From assembly GCF_016756615.1 (NCBI RefSeq), contig NZ_AP023262.1, positions 1,672,501 through 1,736,500 of the forward strand: 64,000 nucleotides of DNA, read 5' to 3'. This stretch comes from Mesorhizobium sp. L-8-3 (GTDB lineage Bacteria; Pseudomonadota; Alphaproteobacteria; Rhizobiales; Rhizobiaceae). Of the stretch, positions 7,240 to 17,133 are shown piece after piece. The translations under genes and the position numbers were made by a program. The stretch's first letter is position 1. Each line of letters starts with the position of its first letter. The notes beneath the pieces were generated by a model. It searched no databases. It saw only the letters and a list, made by a program, of their open reading frames with translations, and was not told the origin of the DNA.

Positions 7240-10200
7240 ATGAGCCGTTTCAATCTCTCCGCCTGGGCCGTCCGGCACCCGCCGCTCGTCCTGTTCATGA
7301 TCCTGATCCTGGCGGCCGCCGGCATCTTCGCCTATCTGAAGCTCGGCCGCGCCGAGGATCCGGACTTCACGATCAAGGTCGCCGTCGTCACGACGATCTG
7401 GCCGGGCGCCACCGCGCAGGAAATGCAGGACCAGGTCGCGGATCCGATCGAGAAGAAACTGCAGGAACTGCCTTATTTCAACAAGGTCACGACCTATTCG
7501 AAGCCGTCCTTCACGGCGATGCAGGTCGAATTCAGGGATTCCACGCCGCCCCGCGAGGTGCCGGAACTGTTCTACCAGCTGCGCAAGAAGCTGGACGACA
7601 TCCGTGCGGACCTGCCTCAGGGTCTGATAGGCCCCAATGTCAACGACGAATATGGCGACGTCGATTCCATCCTCTACATGCTGACGGCCGACGGCGCCGA
7701 CTTCGCGCAGCTGAAGCGCGTGGCCGAGACCATGCGGCAGCGGCTGCTCAAGGTGGACAATGTCGCCAAGGTCAACCTCTACGGCGTGCAGGACGAGAAG
7801 ATCTTCGTCGAATTCAGCCACGCCAAGCTGGCGACGCTCGGGATTTCGCCGCAGGCGATCTTCGATTCCCTTGCCAGGCAGAATTCCGTGACCCCGGCCG
7901 GCACGGTCGAGACGAACGCGCAGCGTGTGCCCCTGCGCGTCACCGGGGCCGTCGACAGCGTCAAGGCGGTGGCAGATACGCCCGTCGAATCGGGGGGCTC
8001 GAGCTTCCGCCTTGGCGACATCGCCACCGTGACGCGCGGTTTCGAGGACCCGCCGACCTACCTCGTGCATCAACGCGGCAAGCCGGCGCTGGGCATCGGC
8101 ATCGTCATGGCAGGCGGCGCCAATATCCTGAAACTCGGCGAAGATGTGGAAGCCGCGGTGAAACGGATCGAGGCGGCCCTGCCGCAGGGCATCGATCTCG
8201 AGCAGATCGCCGACCAGCCGCATGTCGTCGACCATGCCATCGACGAATTCACCAAGTCCTTCGCCGAAGCTTTGGGCATCGTGCTGCTGGTGAGTTTCAT
8301 CTCGCTCGGCTGGCGCACCGGCATCGTCGTGGCGCTGTCGGTCCCGCTGGTGCTCGCAATTACCTTCATCGTGATGAGCATCATCGATCTCGACCTGCAC
8401 CGGATCTCGCTCGGTGCGCTCATCATCGCGCTCGGCCTGCTCGTCGACGACGCCATCATCGCGGTGGAGATGATGGTCGTGAAAATGGAGCAGGGCTGGG
8501 ACCGCATGCGGGCCGCCTCCTTCGCCTGGACCTCGACCGCCTTCCCGATGCTGACCGGCACGCTGGTGACGGCGGCCGGCTTCCTGCCGGTCGGCTTCGC
8601 CAATTCCGCCGTCGGCGAATATGCCGGCGGCATCTTCTGGGTCGTCGGGATCGCGTTGATCGCCAGCTGGTTCGTGGCGGTGGTGTTCACGCCCTATCTC
8701 GGCGTGAAGCTTCTGCCTGATTTCGCCAGGACCGCCGCGGCGCATCACGATCCGCACGAGATCTACGAGACGCGGTCCTACAATGCCTTGCGCCGGCTGA
8801 TCGACTGGTGCGTTCGCCATCGCGTCATCGTGGTCCTGGCCACGGTCGCCGTCTTCGTCAGCGCCGTGGTCGGCTTCGGCCGGGTGCCGCAGCAGTTCTT
8901 TCCGCTTTCCGAACGGCCCGAATTGTTCTTCCAGATGCGCCTGCCCGAAGGGACTTCGATCGGTGCGACCACCGAGACCGCGCGCAAGGCGGAGGCGATG
9001 GTCGATGGCGACAAGGACGTGACCACCTACACCACCTATATCGGCCAGGGTTCGCCGCGCTTCTGGCTCGGCCTCAACCCGCAACTGCCGAACGAGGCCT
9101 TCGCCGAAATCGTTATCGTCTCGCAGGATGTGGAGGCACGCGAGCGCATCAAGGCACGGCTGGAGAAGGAACTGGCTGAAGGCGCCCTGCCGGAAGCACG
9201 CGTGCGTGTCGACCGCTTCAATTTCGGACCGCCGGTCGGTTTCCCCGTCCAGTTCCGCGTGGTCGGACCGGACGCGATGGAGGTCCGCCGCATCGCCTAT
9301 GACGTGCGCGAGATCATGCGCGCCAACAAGAACGCCATCGACCCGCATCTCGACTGGAACGAGCGCATGGCGTCGATCCGTCTCGATATCGACCAGGACC
9401 GCGCCCGCGCGCTCGGCCTAACGCCGCAGGACGTCGCCCAGACGCTGCAGACCCTGATCTCGGGCTACGGCGTCACCAATGTCCGCGACGGAACCGAGAA
9501 GGTCGAAGTCGTGGCGCGCGCCGTTCCCGGCGAACGCCTCGAACTCGGCCAGATCGGCGACCTCACCATCCTGTCGCCGAACGGCAACGCGGTGCCCTTG
9601 TCCCAGGTTGCGCGCATCGTGCCGGATGCCGAGGAATCGATCCTGTGGAGGCGCAACCGCGACATGTCGATCACTGTGCGCGCCGACGTCGTCGACGGGG
9701 TGCAGCCGCCCGATGTCACCAACCAGATCTGGCCACGGCTGGAGGAACTGCGCGACGGGCTCGAGCCGGGATATCGCCTCGAGGTCGGCGGCGCGATCGA
9801 GGAGTCGGAGAAGGGCAACAGCTCCATTTTCGCCGTCTTCCCGCTGATGCTGGTCGCGATGCTGACGATCCTGATGATCCAGCTTCAGAGCTTCTCGCGG
9901 CTGGTCCTGGTGCTGCTCACCGCTCCGCTGGGACTGATCGGCGCCTCGCTCGCCTTGAACATGTCAGGCATGCCGTTCGGCTTCGTCGCCCTTCTCGGCC
10001 TGATCGCGCTGGCCGGAATGATCATGCGCAACGCGGTGATCCTGGTCGATCAGATCGAGGCGGATGTGCGCGACGGGGGCCACAGGCTGCGCGACGCCAT
10101 CGTCGAGGCGACCGTCCGGAGGGCGCGGCCCGTCATCCTGACCGCGCTCGCCGCGATACTGGCCATGATCCCGTTGACCCGAAGTGCCTTCTGGGGGCCG

Positions 10201-10380
10201 ATGGCCTACACCATCATGGGCGGATTGTTCGTCGCGACCTTCCTGACGCTCCTGTCCCTGCCGGCGCTTTACGCCTTGTGGTTCCGGGGCCGCATCAAGG
10301 CCGAGGAGCAGGTGCCCGCGAATGAGCCGGTGGAGCCGATCGAGGCGGAACGAGCGCCGCTGGCGCTGGCCGCCGAGTGA
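7240..10380 (+). CDS. RND efflux permease (HAE1-type)
   Basis: 1046 residues, full length for hydrophobe/amphiphile RND pumps. A first membrane helix (LVLFMILILAAAGIFAYL) is followed by the porter domain, helices 2-6 from about residue 340, a second large loop and helices 7-12. The proton-relay pair is present as GLLVDDAII near residues 403-404. The GAGG site lies about 9 nt before the ATG. It is the proton-driven inner-membrane part of the pump with the adaptor upstream. The TetR gene at the head of the operon suggests substrate-induced export. Substrates cannot be named. Confidence 0.92.
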   Translation: MSRFNLSAWAVRHPPLVLFMILILAAAGIFAYLKLGRAEDPDFTIKVAVVTTIWPGATAQEMQDQVADPIEKKLQELPYFNKVTTYSKPSFTAMQVEFRDSTPPREVPELFYQLRKKLDDIRADLPQGLIGPNVNDEYGDVDSILYMLTADGADFAQLKRVAETMRQRLLKVDNVAKVNLYGVQDEKIFVEFSHAKLATLGISPQAIFDSLARQNSVTPAGTVETNAQRVPLRVTGAVDSVKAVADTPVESGGSSFRLGDIATVTRGFEDPPTYLVHQRGKPALGIGIVMAGGANILKLGEDVEAAVKRIEAALPQGIDLEQIADQPHVVDHAIDEFTKSFAEALGIVLLVSFISLGWRTGIVVALSVPLVLAITFIVMSIIDLDLHRISLGALIIALGLLVDDAIIAVEMMVVKMEQGWDRMRAASFAWTSTAFPMLTGTLVTAAGFLPVGFANSAVGEYAGGIFWVVGIALIASWFVAVVFTPYLGVKLLPDFARTAAAHHDPHEIYETRSYNALRRLIDWCVRHRVIVVLATVAVFVSAVVGFGRVPQQFFPLSERPELFFQMRLPEGTSIGATTETARKAEAMVDGDKDVTTYTTYIGQGSPRFWLGLNPQLPNEAFAEIVIVSQDVEARERIKARLEKELAEGALPEARVRVDRFNFGPPVGFPVQFRVVGPDAMEVRRIAYDVREIMRANKNAIDPHLDWNERMASIRLDIDQDRARALGLTPQDVAQTLQTLISGYGVTNVRDGTEKVEVVARAVPGERLELGQIGDLTILSPNGNAVPLSQVARIVPDAEESILWRRNRDMSITVRADVVDGVQPPDVTNQIWPRLEELRDGLEPGYRLEVGGAIEESEKGNSSIFAVFPLMLVAMLTILMIQLQSFSRLVLVLLTAPLGLIGASLALNMSGMPFGFVALLGLIALAGMIMRNAVILVDQIEADVRDGGHRLRDAIVEATVRRARPVILTALAAILAMIPLTRSAFWGPMAYTIMGGLFVATFLTLLSLPALYALWFRGRIKAEEQVPANEPVEPIEAERAPLALAAE

Positions 10381-10477
10381 GCATCACGCTTGCTGGCGGC
10401 CGGGCATTTCCGTCACAAGTCGAAGGTCTTGTCCGGATGAAGCGACTCCTCGAACCGCTTGCTGATCCGGATATGCT

Positions 10478-11404
10478 CTAACGCGAAGCCGTCCAGGCCT
10501 TGATGTCCTCCTCAAGACTTGCGAATTCCTGGATCAGGCTCGCGCTCAGCGCCCGCACCGGCGGGGCGGACTGGCGGTCGCGATGGATGAGCACGCCGAT
10601 CTCGCTCAGCGAGAGATCGGGCTCGGTGAGCGGCACATGGACGAGTTCGCCCGCCTTCAGCTCGTTGATGAAGCCGGCCGGCGTGAAGAAGCCGATGCCG
10701 AGGCCGGCGCGCATCATCTCCTTCGTCATCGGCAGGGAGTTGGTCAGCGCGGTCGCCTTGAACTGAGCGCCGCTGTGGGTGAACTCGGCCTCGGCGGCCG
10801 CGTTCAGGATCCAGGGGTCGCTGAGCATGATGACCGGATGGGCGGCGCATTCCGTCAGGCTGAGTTCCTTCCGGCTCGCCAAGGGATGATCGGGGCGCAT
10901 GATGGCGCCGAGCCGCATCTTGATGCGCGCGACGACATTGTAGCCGCGATAGCGGCGGTCGATGAACAGGATCGCGATGTCGGGGCGGCGTGCCCGCATC
11001 TCCTCGGCATGTTCCTGCGGCGTGGCGTCGATGATGCGGTAGGTGATGTTCGGATGCCGCTGCGACGTCGCGACGATGGCGTTCGGCAGGATGCGCACGA
11101 TCGGCGCCGGAATGGATACGATCCGCACCTCGCCATGGACGTTTCCTGACAGGGTCGCGATCTCTCCGCAGACATTCTGCCAGCCGGCCAGCGTCTCGCG
11201 GGCGTGGCGGATGAGATAGTCGCCCGCTGCCGTCGGACGAACGCCGTTGCCGACGCGCTCGAAGAGCGGCGTCCCCAGTTCGGCCTCCAGCTTCAGGATC
11301 TGCCGGTTCACGGCCGATGAAGCAACATTGAGCACGCTCGCGGCGCGCCGGATCGAGCCGAGCCTGGCGACCTGATCGATGTAGCGCAGCACCGCGGCGT
11401 GCAT
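10478..11404 (-). CDS. LysR-family regulator of the adjacent catabolic operon
   Basis: 308 residues from the ATG at 11404, which has an AGGGGGA site close upstream; an earlier in-frame start would lie inside a repeat. The N-terminal HTH reads [33 protein letters not shown], then LFERVGNGVRPTAAG, followed by a LysR substrate domain (RRPDIAILFIDRRYRGY, GLGIGFFTPAGF). It faces the ABC/catabolic genes starting at 11685, the usual geometry for a LysR activator and its target. The effector is unknown and is probably the transported compound or its first product. Confidence 0.87.
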   Translation of the reverse strand: MHAAVLRYIDQVARLGSIRRAASVLNVASSAVNRQILKLEAELGTPLFERVGNGVRPTAAGDYLIRHARETLAGWQNVCGEIATLSGNVHGEVRIVSIPAPIVRILPNAIVATSQRHPNITYRIIDATPQEHAEEMRARRPDIAILFIDRRYRGYNVVARIKMRLGAIMRPDHPLASRKELSLTECAAHPVIMLSDPWILNAAAEAEFTHSGAQFKATALTNSLPMTKEMMRAGLGIGFFTPAGFINELKAGELVHVPLTEPDLSLSEIGVLIHRDRQSAPPVRALSASLIQEFASLEEDIKAWTASR

Positions 11405-11425
11405 GTCATCCCCCTGTTCTCCAAC

Positions 11426-11525
11426 CAGGTGAAGCGTGGCCACGGCCACGCTTCACCTGTTGGCTTTTTTCTGTCGCAGGCTCTTGTCGGAAAACCGTGG
11501 GACAGTTTTCCGAAGCCTGCTCGGG
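11426..11525 (-). repeat. Mosaic intergenic repeat, family 1, copy B, with a strong palindrome
   Basis: 11426-11459 is a near-perfect palindrome, CAGGTGAAGCGTGGCC and its complement with a 2-nt centre. 11460-11525 then matches family 1 (on the minus strand CGGAAAACTGTCCCACGG and CTGCGACAGAAAAAAG). The first hairpin of copies A and C is replaced here by the GC-rich palindrome. It starts 22 bp upstream of the LysR start codon in the divergent promoter region, so a regulatory role for the palindrome is possible. Confidence 0.7.
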
Positions 11526-11684
11526 TGATGCCGATTTGGCATCGGCTATGTCGAAACTCTATGCTTCTCGACAGCACCCAAGCAAACGTAAACTCGCCTC
11601 CGGTTTCGAAAGATTGGCCGAAGACGCCCGCGAGACCGATGGGATTCCAGGAACGGTCTCACACTCGAACAGGGGAACAGGGAC

Positions 11685-12719
11685 ATGACCAATTTCATCA
11701 TGACACGGCGCAGCCTGCTCAGGAGCGGCGCAGCCGCGGCGAGTGCCTTGGCGCTGCCGGCGATCGTGTCGAGCCGGGGGCTCGCCGCATCGGGCACGCG
11801 CGCCGTCAACATGCAGCTTGGCTGGCTTGCCGGCGGCAATCAGCTCGGCGAGGTCGTCGCCAGGCATCTGGGCTATTTCGAGGAAGAGAAGATCGATTTC
11901 GCCATCCAGCCCGGCGGACCGAATATCGACGGCGTCGCCATCGTCGCTTCGGGCCGCTACGAGATCGGCCAGGTGTCGTCGAGCCCGTCGCTGATGCTCG
12001 CCGCCTCCCAGGGCATTCCGGTGAAATCCTTCGCCGTCAGCGTGCAGGAGCACCCTTACGCATTCTTCTCGCTGGCATCGAAGCCGATCAGCGCGCCGAA
12101 AGACATGATCGGCAAGAAGATCGGCATCCAGGCGACGGGCAAGGTGCTGCTGTCGGCGCTTTTGAAGAAGCACGACATTCCCGAGGGCGACGTCGAGGTG
12201 GTCGTCATCGGCGCCGACATGACGCCGCTGGTCTCGGGCCAGGTCGACGCGGTCACCGGCTGGCTCACCAACACGACGGCGCTCGCCGCGCTCGGCGACG
12301 ACAAGGTGGTCATGAAGCTCTGGGACAACGGCGTGCAGCTCTACGCCAACCCCTATTATGCGACCACGGCCATGATCGAGGAAGAGCCGGAGATGCTGGC
12401 GGGCTTCCTGCGCGCAGCGGCCAAGGGCTGGCAATATGCCCATGACAACCGCGAGGCGGCGGTCGACCTCCTGCTCAAGGACTACCCGAATCTCGTCAAG
12501 GCCGACGAGGTCAAGGCGGTGGATGTGCTGCTTGCCCATATGTTCACCGCGGCCACCGCGAAGAATGGCTGGGGCACCTTCGATCCCGCGGTCTGGGAAG
12601 CGCAGATCAGCCTCTACGACGAGCTGAAGCAATTCTCCGCCGGGGCGCCGAAGCTGGACGACGTGATCACGACGTCTATCCTCGACGCCACCGCCGACGC
12701 CCGCCCGAAGATCGGCTGA
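11685..12719 (+). CDS. ABC transporter substrate-binding protein, NMT1/SsuA type, Tat-exported
   Basis: 344 residues; GGGA precedes the ATG. The N-terminus is a twin-arginine signal: TRRSLLRSGAAAASALALPA. The mature part begins MQLGWLAGGNQLGEVVARHLGYFEEE, typical of the NMT1/THI5 and sulfonate/nitrate group, and continues with KKIGIQATGKVLLSALLKKH and DAVTGWLTNTTALAAL. It acts in the periplasm and delivers its ligand to the permease and ATPase encoded immediately downstream. The catabolic genes that follow suggest a small organic acid or heterocycle rather than nitrate; the ligand is not identified. Confidence 0.88.
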   Translation: MTNFIMTRRSLLRSGAAAASALALPAIVSSRGLAASGTRAVNMQLGWLAGGNQLGEVVARHLGYFEEEKIDFAIQPGGPNIDGVAIVASGRYEIGQVSSSPSLMLAASQGIPVKSFAVSVQEHPYAFFSLASKPISAPKDMIGKKIGIQATGKVLLSALLKKHDIPEGDVEVVVIGADMTPLVSGQVDAVTGWLTNTTALAALGDDKVVMKLWDNGVQLYANPYYATTAMIEEEPEMLAGFLRAAAKGWQYAHDNREAAVDLLLKDYPNLVKADEVKAVDVLLAHMFTAATAKNGWGTFDPAVWEAQISLYDELKQFSAGAPKLDDVITTSILDATADARPKIG

Positions 12720-12854
12720 GCGACATCGGCCGTCCTGCGACGGCGGCCGTCGGAGGCCGCCGAAACGCAAGCCGGAGCCGTTCCGTCACGATAGGCTGCG
12801 CCCCGCCGGACCCGTCCGTGGCGGGCCGTGACGTCCAATGGGAGAACTTTCGAC

Positions 12855-13673
12855 ATGGCTGTTGCCGCAATCGACCATCAAAGGCGTGTCGAGCGCCTGC
12901 CCGAGCCGGAGGAACTCGCAGTGGAGCTGGAGCGGGTCTCGGTCCGCTTCACCACCGACCGCGGCACGATCACCGCGCTGGAAGGCATCGACCTGACCGT
13001 GCCCAAGGGCGGCTTCCTGACGCTGCTCGGACCGTCGGGCTGCGGCAAGTCCACCTTGCTGCGGGTCGTGGCCGACATCATCCAGCCGACCAGCGGCAGC
13101 GCCCGGGTGTTCGGCGGCCGCCCGGCCGAGGCGCGCTCCCGGCGCGACATCGGCTTCGTCTTCCAGGATGCCGCGCTGCTGCCCTGGCGGACCGTCATCG
13201 ACAACGTCACCCTGCCGCTCGAAGTGGGCGGGGGAGCCCCGGCCGGACGCGGTCGCGATCCGCATGAGCTGCTCGATCTCGTCGGCCTCGCCGGGTGGGA
13301 GAACGCCTTCCCGCACGAGCTGTCGGGCGGCATGCGCCAGCGCGTGTCGATCGCCAGGGCGCTGGTGTCCGGCCCGCGGCTCCTGTTCATGGACGAGCCT
13401 TTCGGCGCGCTCGACGAGATCACCCGCGACCGGCTGAACGAGGAGCTGCTGGCAGTGTGGGAACGCACCGGCACCACCATCCTGTTCGTCACCCATTCGA
13501 TTTACGAGGCCGCCTTCCTCGGCCAGGAGGTGCTGCTGCTTGCGGCGCGGCCCGGACGGATGCGCGAACGCGTGCCCGTCGACCTGCCGATGCCGCGCAA
13601 GATCGCCATGCGCGAAACCCCCGAATTCGTCGCCCTCGTCTCACATCTGAGACGCGTCCTGGAGACCTGCTGA
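12855..13673 (+). CDS. ABC transporter ATP-binding protein
   Basis: 272 residues from the ATG at 12855 with a GGGAG site upstream. Walker A GPSGCGKST lies at residues 59-67, the Q-loop VFQDAALLPWRT follows, then the signature HELSGGMRQRVSIARAL and Walker B LLFMDEPFGALDE, with the switch His in VTHSIYEAAFL. It is close to the SsuB/TauB nitrate-sulfonate-taurine group. It powers uptake with the permease gene, which begins one base after its stop codon. Confidence 0.92.
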   Translation: MAVAAIDHQRRVERLPEPEELAVELERVSVRFTTDRGTITALEGIDLTVPKGGFLTLLGPSGCGKSTLLRVVADIIQPTSGSARVFGGRPAEARSRRDIGFVFQDAALLPWRTVIDNVTLPLEVGGGAPAGRGRDPHELLDLVGLAGWENAFPHELSGGMRQRVSIARALVSGPRLLFMDEPFGALDEITRDRLNEELLAVWERTGTTILFVTHSIYEAAFLGQEVLLLAARPGRMRERVPVDLPMPRKIAMRETPEFVALVSHLRRVLETC

Positions 13674-13674
13674 C

Positions 13675-14514
13675 ATGTCCGTTTCCACCGCCGAAAGCTC
13701 GAACGGCGCCTTCACCGAGGACGGCCACGCCCAAGCGATCTACCTCGCAGCGAAACGCCGCCTCCTGTGGCGCCGCAGGCTGCTTCCCGTCGCCGCCTTC
13801 CTGTCCCTCGTGGTCTTGTGGGAGATCGCGGTCCTGATCTTCGACATAAAACCCTTCATCGCGCCTGCGCCCAGCGCCATCTTCGCCGTGCTGGTGAGCA
13901 AGTTCCCGATGCTGCTGTCCAATCTCATGCCGACCGCCATCGAGGCGGTCGCCGGTTTCGTGATCGGCAATCTCGCGGCCATCTCGATCGCCACCGCCTT
14001 CGCCTACAAGGAAACGCTGGAGGAAGCCTTCTTCCCGATCGCGGTGATGATCAACACCATCCCCGTCGTCGCGAAGGCGCCGATCCTGGTGCTGCTGCTC
14101 GGCAACGGCATGGAGCCGAAGATCGCGATCGCGGCGCTCATCTGCTTCTTCCCCACTCTGGTCAACATGACCCGAGGCTTGCGCGACGTGAACAAGCAGC
14201 AGCTCGAACTGATGCATGTCCTGTCCGCGTCGCCGCGCGAAGTGTTCCTCAAGGTGCGGATGAAGAATGCGTTGCCCTACCTGTTCTCTGCGCTGAAGAT
14301 CGCCGCCTCGACGGCCGTGATCGGCGCCATCGTCGGCGAGTGGATCGGCTCGACGGTGGGCATCGGCGCGCTGATCATCCAGGCGACCTACAATTTCGAC
14401 TCGCCTCTGCTCTACGCCACCATCGTCGTCGGCTCCGTCTTCTCGGCGAGCTTCTTCGCCGTCATCTCCTGGGCCGAGCGTCATTTCCTCAAATGGAACG
14501 TCGGCACGCGCTGA
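13675..14514 (+). CDS. ABC transporter permease, SsuC/TauC-like
   Basis: 279 residues with about six membrane helices (LLPVAAFLSLVVLWEIAVLIF, then AGFVIGNLAAISIATAFAY and others). The coupling-helix EAA-type loop is seen in LELMHVLSASPREVFLKVRMKNALPYLFSALK. It forms the inner-membrane channel of the 11685-14514 uptake system. The stop codon of the ATPase gene and this ATG are separated by one base, so translation is coupled. Confidence 0.91.
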   Translation: MSVSTAESSNGAFTEDGHAQAIYLAAKRRLLWRRRLLPVAAFLSLVVLWEIAVLIFDIKPFIAPAPSAIFAVLVSKFPMLLSNLMPTAIEAVAGFVIGNLAAISIATAFAYKETLEEAFFPIAVMINTIPVVAKAPILVLLLGNGMEPKIAIAALICFFPTLVNMTRGLRDVNKQQLELMHVLSASPREVFLKVRMKNALPYLFSALKIAASTAVIGAIVGEWIGSTVGIGALIIQATYNFDSPLLYATIVVGSVFSASFFAVISWAERHFLKWNVGTR

Positions 14515-14557
14515 GCGCAGCCCCACACCGCCAAATCAGATTTCAGGGAGACCCCAC

Positions 14558-15907
14558 ATGTCCGTTCAAACGATCGACGAAGCCGGCGGCAAGGTGCCGG
14601 TGGTGGCCGAATCCGACCTCGTCGTGGTCGGCGGCGGGCCGGCCGGCATCGCCGCCGCCGTGGCCGGCGCCCGCAACGGCCTTTCCGTGACGCTGCTCGA
14701 GCGCTACGCCTATCTCGGCGGGCTGGCCTCGGGCGGCATGGTGCTGGTGCTCGACGATATGTGCAACGGCAACGAGGTTTCCGTGCGGGGCCTCTGCTCG
14801 GAGCTGATCGATCGCATGACGACGATGGGCCTGTGCGTGACGCCGCCGGAGGCCGACTGGATCGCCGACGAGGCGAAGTTCCGGCAATGGGCGCGCTGGG
14901 GCGTCTACAACTTCCATTCGCATCAGAAGCCGCAGCCGATCTGCTACGCATCGGCCTTCGACCCCGACGGCTTCAAGCGGGCCTCCAACGACATGGTCGC
15001 CGAGGCCGGCGTCAATCTGCGCCTGCACAGCTGGTTCTCGCGGGCGATCGTCGAGGACGGCGTCGTCAAGGGCGTGGTCTGCGAGACGAAGGCCGGCCGC
15101 CAGGCCGTGCTCGGCAAGGTCGTGGTTGATGCGACGGGGGACCTCGATGTTGCGGCCTCGGCCGGCGCGCCCTACAGCAAGGGGTCCTTCATCGTCACCA
15201 CCGTGTTCCGCCTGGGCGGCATAGACACGGAAGAGGCCGAGCGCTTCGAATATGAGGAGCCGGAGGCCTTCGCCGCTGTCGACCGCGAAGCCAAGCGCAT
15301 CATGGGCGGATCGTGGGAGCGTTGGTGGCTGAAGACGCCGCTTCCCGGCGTGGTGTGGTGCAACTGCCCTCATATGGCCGGGTTCGACGGCACCTCGGTC
15401 GAGGACCTGACACGCGCGGATGCCCACGGGCGCGAACGGATCGCCGCACTGGTCGACTATGCGCGCGCCAGAGTGCCCGGTTTCGCCAACGCTTTCGTCA
15501 TCGACGTCGCGCCGCAACTCGGCATCCGCACCTCTCGCCTGCTCGAAGGCGTCCATGTCATGAGCAAGGAGGACGTCGCGTCGCGCCGTCATTTCGCCGA
15601 CAGCGTGGCGCGCGGCCGGGACTATTATTATCCCTATCGCTCGCTGCTGCCCAGGAATGTCGGGCAGCTCTTGGTCGCCGGCCGGCACTATTCCTCGACC
15701 GCCGCCGCGCAGCGCATCTCGCGCGAGATTCCGCCCTGCATGGCGATGGGCGAGGCGGTCGGCGTCGCCGCGGCGGTCTCCCTCTCCCAGGGGGTGACGG
15801 TCGACAAGGTCGACATAGCGAAGGTACAGCACCTGCTGCGCGAGCAGGGCGCCGATCCCGGCGACCGACCGGCGTCCAACGCATCCTTCTCGATCGCCGC
15901 AGAATGA
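14558..15907 (+). CDS. FAD-dependent oxidoreductase (FAD_oxidored family)
   Basis: 449 residues. The dinucleotide-binding motif VVVGGGPAGIAAAVAGARNG lies near residues 23-42, followed by LLERYAYLGGLASGGMV as in FAD-dependent hydratase or reductase-like proteins. VVVDATGDLDVAASAGAPY is the second FAD contact, and LLVAGRHYSSTAAAQRISREIPPCMAMGEAVGVAAA closes the fold. A GGGAG site precedes the ATG. It sits between the uptake genes and a CoA-transferase, so it probably oxidises or reduces the imported compound or an intermediate, perhaps exchanging electrons with the ferredoxin at 17911. The reaction is unknown. Confidence 0.83.
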   Translation: MSVQTIDEAGGKVPVVAESDLVVVGGGPAGIAAAVAGARNGLSVTLLERYAYLGGLASGGMVLVLDDMCNGNEVSVRGLCSELIDRMTTMGLCVTPPEADWIADEAKFRQWARWGVYNFHSHQKPQPICYASAFDPDGFKRASNDMVAEAGVNLRLHSWFSRAIVEDGVVKGVVCETKAGRQAVLGKVVVDATGDLDVAASAGAPYSKGSFIVTTVFRLGGIDTEEAERFEYEEPEAFAAVDREAKRIMGGSWERWWLKTPLPGVVWCNCPHMAGFDGTSVEDLTRADAHGRERIAALVDYARARVPGFANAFVIDVAPQLGIRTSRLLEGVHVMSKEDVASRRHFADSVARGRDYYYPYRSLLPRNVGQLLVAGRHYSSTAAAQRISREIPPCMAMGEAVGVAAAVSLSQGVTVDKVDIAKVQHLLREQGADPGDRPASNASFSIAAE

Positions 15908-15921
15908 CAGGAGCAGCCATC

Positions 15922-17133
15922 ATGCCTTCAGCCGCAACCCAGCCGCTTTCAGGGGTCAAGGTCATCGACTTCACGCAGGTCATGCTCGGCCCCTGCTGCA
16001 CCCAGGTGCTGGCCGACTATGGCGCCGACGTCATCAAGATCGAGCGGCCGGGGGCGGGGGACCTCTCCCGCACCTCGATCGCCGACGATCCCGACGGACA
16101 CAACAATCCGGTGTTCCGCAGCCTCAACCGCAACAAGCGGTCGATCGCGCTCGACCTGCGCAAGGAAGGGGCGAAGGAGGTCATCTACAATCTGGTGCGC
16201 TCGGCCGATGTCGTGGTCAACAATTTCCGCGCCGGCGTGATGGAACGCATGGGCTTCGGCCACGACCGGCTCAGCGAGATCAACCCGCGCATCATCTCGG
16301 CCTTCGGTTCGGGCTTCGGCCCGTCGGGGCCGCTGTCGCACAAGGGCGGGCAGGACATCCTGGCCCAGGCCCTGTCGGGCGTGATGGCGCGGCGCGCCGA
16401 CCCCTCGGTGCCGATGAGCATCTATCCGACGGCGCTTGCCGACTATTCGGCAGGCATGCATCTGGTCCAGGCGATCCTGCTCGCGCTGCTGCAGCGCGAA
16501 AAGACCGGCCGCGGCCAGCCAGTGTCGGTCTCGCTGTTCGAATCCATGCTGGCCATGCAGATGCAGGAAGCGGCCATGTGGCTGCAGCGCCGCAAGGACC
16601 TCAACTGGGCCTCCTTCCCGCTCACCGGCGTCTTCGAGACGACGGACGGTGCGGTGGTTCTGGTCGGCGCCTTCAAGACCAATCCGCTGCGCGACATTTC
16701 GGCCGCGCTCGGCCTGCCCGACCTTTCGCTCGAGGAGCGTTTCTCCAGCTTCGCGCGGCAGATGGAGAGCAAGGCCGAGCTGCAGGCGATGTTCCGCGAG
16801 CGCTTCGCCTCCGACACGACAGAGCATTGGCTCGCCCGGCTGGAAGAACAGGACCTGCTCTGCGCGCCCGTGCTGACGCTTGCCCAGGCGCTGGAACACG
16901 GCCAGACCGAAGCGAACGGATCGGTGATCGACCCGGCCGGCGACGGCAAGGCCCTGCTTCTGGGCTCGCCGCTCACCATGGGAGAGGGTGCCTTCGAGGT
17001 CCGTCACGCGCCGCCGGCACTCGGCGCCGATGGGCGCGCCGTGCTGGAGGAGGCGGGTTACGCGCCCGGCGAGATCGACGCGCTGATCGCCTCGGGCGTG
17101 CTTTCCGGCGAACGCCGAAGCGAGGCGGCATGA
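15922..17133 (+). CDS. Family III CoA-transferase (CaiB/BaiF)
   Basis: 403 residues from the ATG at 15922 with AGGAG at a good distance; an ATG at 15904 overlapping the previous stop would add six residues. The family start PLSGVKVIDFTQVMLGPCCTQVLADYGADVIKIERPGAGD is clear, with the conserved acidic active-site region in QPVSVSLFESMLAMQMQEA. Such enzymes move CoA from one acyl-CoA to a free carboxylate. Here it would activate the imported acid before the hydratase encoded next (4-bp overlap at 17130). The donor and acceptor are unknown. Confidence 0.88.
   Translation: MPSAATQPLSGVKVIDFTQVMLGPCCTQVLADYGADVIKIERPGAGDLSRTSIADDPDGHNNPVFRSLNRNKRSIALDLRKEGAKEVIYNLVRSADVVVNNFRAGVMERMGFGHDRLSEINPRIISAFGSGFGPSGPLSHKGGQDILAQALSGVMARRADPSVPMSIYPTALADYSAGMHLVQAILLALLQREKTGRGQPVSVSLFESMLAMQMQEAAMWLQRRKDLNWASFPLTGVFETTDGAVVLVGAFKTNPLRDISAALGLPDLSLEERFSSFARQMESKAELQAMFRERFASDTTEHWLARLEEQDLLCAPVLTLAQALEHGQTEANGSVIDPAGDGKALLLGSPLTMGEGAFEVRHAPPALGADGRAVLEEAGYAPGEIDALIASGVLSGERRSEAA

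Noticed and set aside
5434..9348. Open minus-strand frame of about 1300 codons
   Set aside because: It is antisense to the TetR, adaptor and RND permease genes, whose motifs are unmistakable. Long antisense frames are common in GC-rich genes.
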